Below, piece by piece: positions 61,076-64,000 of a stretch of DNA of 64,000 nucleotides. The DNA lies in the NCBI RefSeq assembly GCF_947488985.1, contig NZ_CANLBV010000006.1, forward strand, positions 17,951-81,950. Direction: 5' to 3'. This DNA is from an uncultured Vibrio sp. Its GTDB lineage: Bacteria; Pseudomonadota; Gammaproteobacteria; Enterobacterales; Vibrionaceae. Each line of letters begins with the position of its first letter. Position 1 is the first letter of the stretch. The translations under genes were made by a program, and so were the position numbers. The notes below the pieces were generated by a model, which made no database searches, was not told the origin of the DNA, and was given only the letters and a program-made list of their open reading frames with translations.

Positions 61076-61888
61076 TTACTTCAATAGTCTGACTAACAAA
61101 GCGCCCGGTTCACGCATCGGGTCTTGATTGATGCTGAGTACATAGCCATCAGCAGGCGCATAATAGCGTTGTTTCTCAGAACCAAAGCTATCATATTGAA
61201 TTGAAATCAATTGTTTTAATTGTACTGATTCACCGACCTTAACTTGAGGGAGAGCGAAACCACCGACATTGGCTCTAATGGTCATCGTTTCTTTGCCTTC
61301 AAAGCAGGCATAGTGAGGCTGCTCTATCTTTGTAGGGATAATATTTTCCGAGTGTAGGATATTCATCACGCCATTCACTGAACGCTCAATGAGGTCGGGT
61401 TGTAAAATCTTTCCAGATCCAACCTCGACGGTGATCGCGGGCGTGCCATTTTTATTGAGCTGCGTTTCTAAGACGCCATCATCACCTGGATCATCAAAAA
61501 TACAGTCAGGATTGATCAATCGAGCCATTTTGATTGCTGCGGGGATTCGATAATCGGCAAAGACATACAAAGGATACTCTGCTCCGCGAGTTTGGGTATG
61601 CAGAACGATAGCAAGATCCGCATTACAGCTGAGTAAGTTATGCCAAATTGAATGTGTAAAACGTTGTGAGGCATCACCGTTCGGGTTACCTGGGAAAATG
61701 CGGTTAAGGTTCGCAGGGGATGCATCCGGATCCGATGAAATAAAATCCCGGCTGTGCATCAGCATGCCTGACACATTAATCATCGGAATAATGATTACTG
61801 TGCCGTGTATCTCCTCGACTGCGAGCTTTTGAATGACCTTCTGTGCGGTAATAACCCCATTTAATAAACTATATCGAGGATGTATTGA
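61076..61888 (-). pseudogene. 5'-truncated succinylglutamate desuccinylase/aspartoacylase-family gene
   Basis: The translation keeps the family's central and C-terminal parts: GTVIIIPMINVSGML, NLNRIFPGNPNGD, the zinc ligand His in VLHTQTRG, the catalytic Glu in ITVEVGSG, and the C-terminal beta domain. The N-terminal region with the HGxE zinc motif is missing: the frame runs back only to the stop codon of the upstream XRE gene, in the same reading frame. A shorter start at 61783 would leave an inactive fragment. It is therefore probably a remnant left by a deletion or recombination. Confidence 0.75.
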
Positions 61889-62191
61889 TTAGACCCAGAC
61901 GTCATTACCTTTCTCCTGTGATGGGACTGAAGCATCTAAGTCTTGCCATGGTTGTATCGATATCTTTATCCCTAGAGCAGACACAACTTTCATTAAAGAG
62001 GTTAGTTTAATATCGGAGCTGCCTTGTTCAATTTTTATGTAGGTTTGTTTTGAAACGCCAGAAAGCAATGCTGCATCCTGCTGGGTGATTTTACTTTGAG
62101 TTCTTTTTGCTTTGATCGCCTCACCAAGTAGTGATGGTGTGAACACCTGGCTTAGATCTGGTGACTCAGTTGCTTTTACTTTCTTAACCAT
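61889..62191 (-). CDS. XRE/HipB-like helix-turn-helix regulator (orphan antitoxin-like)
   Basis: The 100-residue protein has a helix-turn-helix at about 36-56 (TQQDAALLSGVSKQTYIKIEQG) and the layout of HipB-type antitoxins (LLGEAIKAKR...LTSLMKVVSALGIKISI). GGAGG (62196-62200) fixes the start at 62191. No hipA-like toxin follows; the next sequence is the truncated aspartoacylase gene in the same frame. Upstream is an array of TAAAAGTCTA sites that are probably its operators. Confidence 0.85.
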   Translation of the reverse strand: MVKKVKATESPDLSQVFTPSLLGEAIKAKRTQSKITQQDAALLSGVSKQTYIKIEQGSSDIKLTSLMKVVSALGIKISIQPWQDLDASVPSQEKGNDVWV

Positions 62192-62209
62192 GGAACCTCC
62201 ATATAGCAT

Positions 62210-62452
62210 GATGCAATAAAGTACACCTTGGTAGACTTTTAAGTTGTTTATACGTAGATTTTAAATAAAAGTCTATTAAAGTTAACCTTTATGGTGAGTA
62301 CATTGAGTTATTACATAAAAGTCTACAGTAGTGAGCTTTTATGCTTGTAAACTTAGCGATCTTATTAAAAGTCTAATGTGACTTACTTTATGTAATGAAA
62401 GAACAATAGAGAACTCAAAGCCATGGGGCTTTGAGTTACCCCTAAAGTATGG
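62210..62452. promoter_or_regulatory. Operator region with phased TAAAAGTCTA array
   Basis: TAAAAGTCTA occurs at 62266-62275, 62316-62325 and 62366-62375, exactly 50 bp apart, and once inverted at 62232-62241. A near copy TAGATTTT (62255-62262) makes an imperfect palindrome with the first. The array lies between the DUF4143 ATPase stop and the XRE gene and suggests cooperative binding of an autorepressor. Confidence 0.75.
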
Positions 62453-63784
62453 CTAACTCTCTATCGGAACCTTAAGGTGGTCGTTCAAGTATTGTGTGTA
62501 ATACAGAGGCATTACAACATTGTCTTGCTCTAGTGCATTGGAGCCTTGTGTTCCTGTTAGTTTGATTGTCTTGTGTGGTTTACACTTCGATACATAGGAT
62601 TGCAGTGACCTAGCACGAGTCCTTTTGCCACTCTTTACTTCTATAGGAATTATACGACCAACCTCATCGGCAATGACAAACTCAATCTCAGCTCTAGCAT
62701 CCCCCCATGAAAAAGTCGGTTCGTAGCCCAGTGCTGCAAGTTCTTGTTGAACAAAGTTTTCAGCAACGTAGCCTTTGTATTCGTACCCTTGTTGCTTTAT
62801 TTCACGGTAATTTGTCGCGAGCATGTGATTAAGTAGTCCTACATCAAATAGAAACAGCTTTATAGCATTCTCTTTTTGATAGGCTGATAAGGGCGATCTA
62901 GGTTGCCCATCGATAGGGTAATTCTTCAAGGTTAGTCTGCATTTATGTAGCCATGTAATGGCACTTTCGTATTCAGCATATCGAGATTTACGCTGATGGA
63001 CGCCTTTAAACTTGAAACGTTTTACTGAATCATCAAATACTGACGATAACTGTGAAGGAATGTTTCTGAATACGGACTCTATAAGTGTGGCATCGACTTT
63101 ATCCGAGTACTTGCCAAAGTCTCGTAAGTAACCTTGAATTAAGTTGCTTTGAACGTCTGAAACAAGCTCCGTTCGTTCAATGATACTTCTGTCTGAATGA
63201 GTAAACCAAGTATCAACAGCTTCAGGCATTCCGCCCACAAAATAATAATCAGTAAGCATGCCGAATAGCTTTGTATGTGCAACTTCAGAGTTCACTTGCT
63301 GCTCAAATGCTTTAATGAGTGGCTTTTCTTCACTTGCCCAAAGAAACTCTTTAAATGTTAATGGTCTTAAGTTGTGTTGTTCAACCTTACCGACAGGAAA
63401 GGATGTAAGTAAACCAATGTTAGAGCCACTTGCTGCAATATAAGCTTGTGGTGCTTTTTCGGAAAAATACTTCAAGGCAGTGACCGCTTTTGGACACTCA
63501 CCTATCTCATCGAGGATCAGTAGATCAGTGGCGAGGTCAAATACCTCTCCCGTTAATAGTTCAATATTGGTAATGATATCGTCAGGATTTAGAGAATTAG
63601 AAAATGCTTCTCTGAACTGCGGCTCTTCTAAGAAATCAATTCTTATAACTTTGTTAAAATTTTGACCTAGTAGTTCCTGTAACAGATAAGTTTTACCTGT
63701 CTGTCTGGCACCATCGATCAAGAGTGGTTTTCTTGATGGTTTATTTTTCCAGCTCAGCAGTTTGTCTAAGATTGATCGTTTCAT
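62453..63784 (-). CDS. AAA/DUF4143 ATPase
   Basis: The 443-residue protein has an N-terminal P-loop ATPase (Walker A GARQTGKT at 25-32, Walker B LLILDEIGE with Asp92-Glu93) and a C-terminal DUF4143 domain with a PD-(D/E)xK-like segment EIEFVIADEVGRIIPIEVKSGK. Such ATPases are common in bacterial and archaeal accessory DNA; their role is unresolved, with toxin-antitoxin or defence functions only proposed. The start at 63784 has a weak SD. Promoter lies in the palindromic region at 63855-63886. Confidence 0.87.
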   Translation of the reverse strand: MKRSILDKLLSWKNKPSRKPLLIDGARQTGKTYLLQELLGQNFNKVIRIDFLEEPQFREAFSNSLNPDDIITNIELLTGEVFDLATDLLILDEIGECPKAVTALKYFSEKAPQAYIAASGSNIGLLTSFPVGKVEQHNLRPLTFKEFLWASEEKPLIKAFEQQVNSEVAHTKLFGMLTDYYFVGGMPEAVDTWFTHSDRSIIERTELVSDVQSNLIQGYLRDFGKYSDKVDATLIESVFRNIPSQLSSVFDDSVKRFKFKGVHQRKSRYAEYESAITWLHKCRLTLKNYPIDGQPRSPLSAYQKENAIKLFLFDVGLLNHMLATNYREIKQQGYEYKGYVAENFVQQELAALGYEPTFSWGDARAEIEFVIADEVGRIIPIEVKSGKRTRARSLQSYVSKCKPHKTIKLTGTQGSNALEQDNVVMPLYYTQYLNDHLKVPIES

Positions 63785-64000
63785 ACCATGTTGCTCGTAT
63801 TTTGGTTACGCTTAATCTCACCTTATCATATTAATGCGCTTGTTTGTGTATTGACACCATACTTTTATGCGCATAAAAGTGTGGTGAATGTTCTTTTGTA
63901 TGCGCATTAAAGTGTTGGTTTCTGAGGTTTTGTTGCTTAATTCAGATAGAAGACATGCCTGGTCCATAGTTGCCTAATTCTTAAACAATGCACTGAGTTT
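63785..64000. other. Upstream region at the right edge
   Basis: Besides the palindrome, this 216-bp segment holds AT-rich upstream sequence and no gene that I can support before the window ends. Confidence 0.5.
63855..63886. promoter_or_regulatory. 32-bp palindrome upstream of the DUF4143 ATPase
   Basis: CACCATACTTTTATGC (63855-63870) and GCATAAAAGTGTGGTG (63871-63886) are inverted copies with one mismatch, centred on GCGC. The right half recurs imperfectly at 63900-63918 (ATGCGCATTAAAGTGTTGG). It is probably the operator of the leftward ATPase gene. Confidence 0.7.

Noticed and set aside
61076..61783. Functional short aspartoacylase starting at 61783
   Set aside because: Such a product lacks the HGxE zinc-binding region, and coding similarity continues upstream of this Met, so truncation is the better reading.

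Overview
The window looks like a stretch of chromosome 1 of a marine Vibrio (Vibrionaceae, Gammaproteobacteria). The evidence is core gene order and protein character: queA-tgt-yajC-secD-secF, suhB, trmJ, the complete isc operon, pepB, ndk, rlmN-rodZ-ispG-hisS-yfgM-bamB-der, xseA, guaB-guaA, and an OxyR2-type peroxide sensor divergent from its peroxiredoxin, as described in Vibrio vulnificus. Base composition is moderate. The species cannot be fixed from the sequence; a splendidus-clade Vibrio is only a guess.

Layout. 1-3.1 kb: 5' part of cutC (cut by the window edge), prx2 and oxyR2 back to back, and a CBS-pair protein. 3.4-9.1 kb: queuosine genes queA and tgt followed by yajC-secD-secF. 9.4-11.1 kb: suhB and divergent trmJ. 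11.1-17.0 kb: iscR-iscS-iscU-iscA-hscB-hscA-fdx-iscX behind two tandem IscR boxes. 17.1-27.9 kb: pepB, ndk, rlmN, rodZ, ispG, hisS, yfgM, bamB, der. 28-29.6 kb: an AlaX-type alanyl-tRNA editing protein and the zinc-ribbon protein YfgJ.

29.8-41.9 kb is a complete urea module: a sigma54-type promoter drives the urea ABC transporter urtABCDE, whose last gene overlaps ureD. An intrinsic terminator then separates ureD from ureA-ureB-ureC-ureE-ureJ-ureF-ureG (structural subunits, nickel accessory proteins and a HupE/UreJ membrane protein). Together they import urea and hydrolyse it to ammonia under nitrogen limitation. xseA (minus strand) and guaB-guaA follow, with a PurR-like box before guaA.

47-54 kb is a run of separately transcribed carriers: a BASS symporter, a NhaC-type antiporter, a KdgM-type porin with CRP-like sites, a SatP/AceTr acetate carrier and an AGCS amino-acid symporter. 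An approximately 80-bp imperfect direct repeat brackets the porin gene. 54.3-64 kb is the least conventional part: an unrecognised small protein, a DUF429 protein, an exported M15 peptidase, a secreted protein made of four tandem retropepsin-like domains of which only the first and last keep the DTGA motif, and a HlyD/DUF2955 efflux pair. After these come a 5'-truncated aspartoacylase-family gene lying in frame directly behind an orphan XRE regulator, an array of TAAAAGTCTA sites phased at exactly 50 bp, and an AAA/DUF4143 ATPase behind a 32-bp palindrome.

I saw no tRNA, rRNA, CRISPR array, intact insertion sequence or prophage. The strongest candidates for something undescribed are the four-domain retropepsin protein, the phased operator array with the truncated in-frame neighbour, the structured tgt leader, and the repeat pair around the porin.
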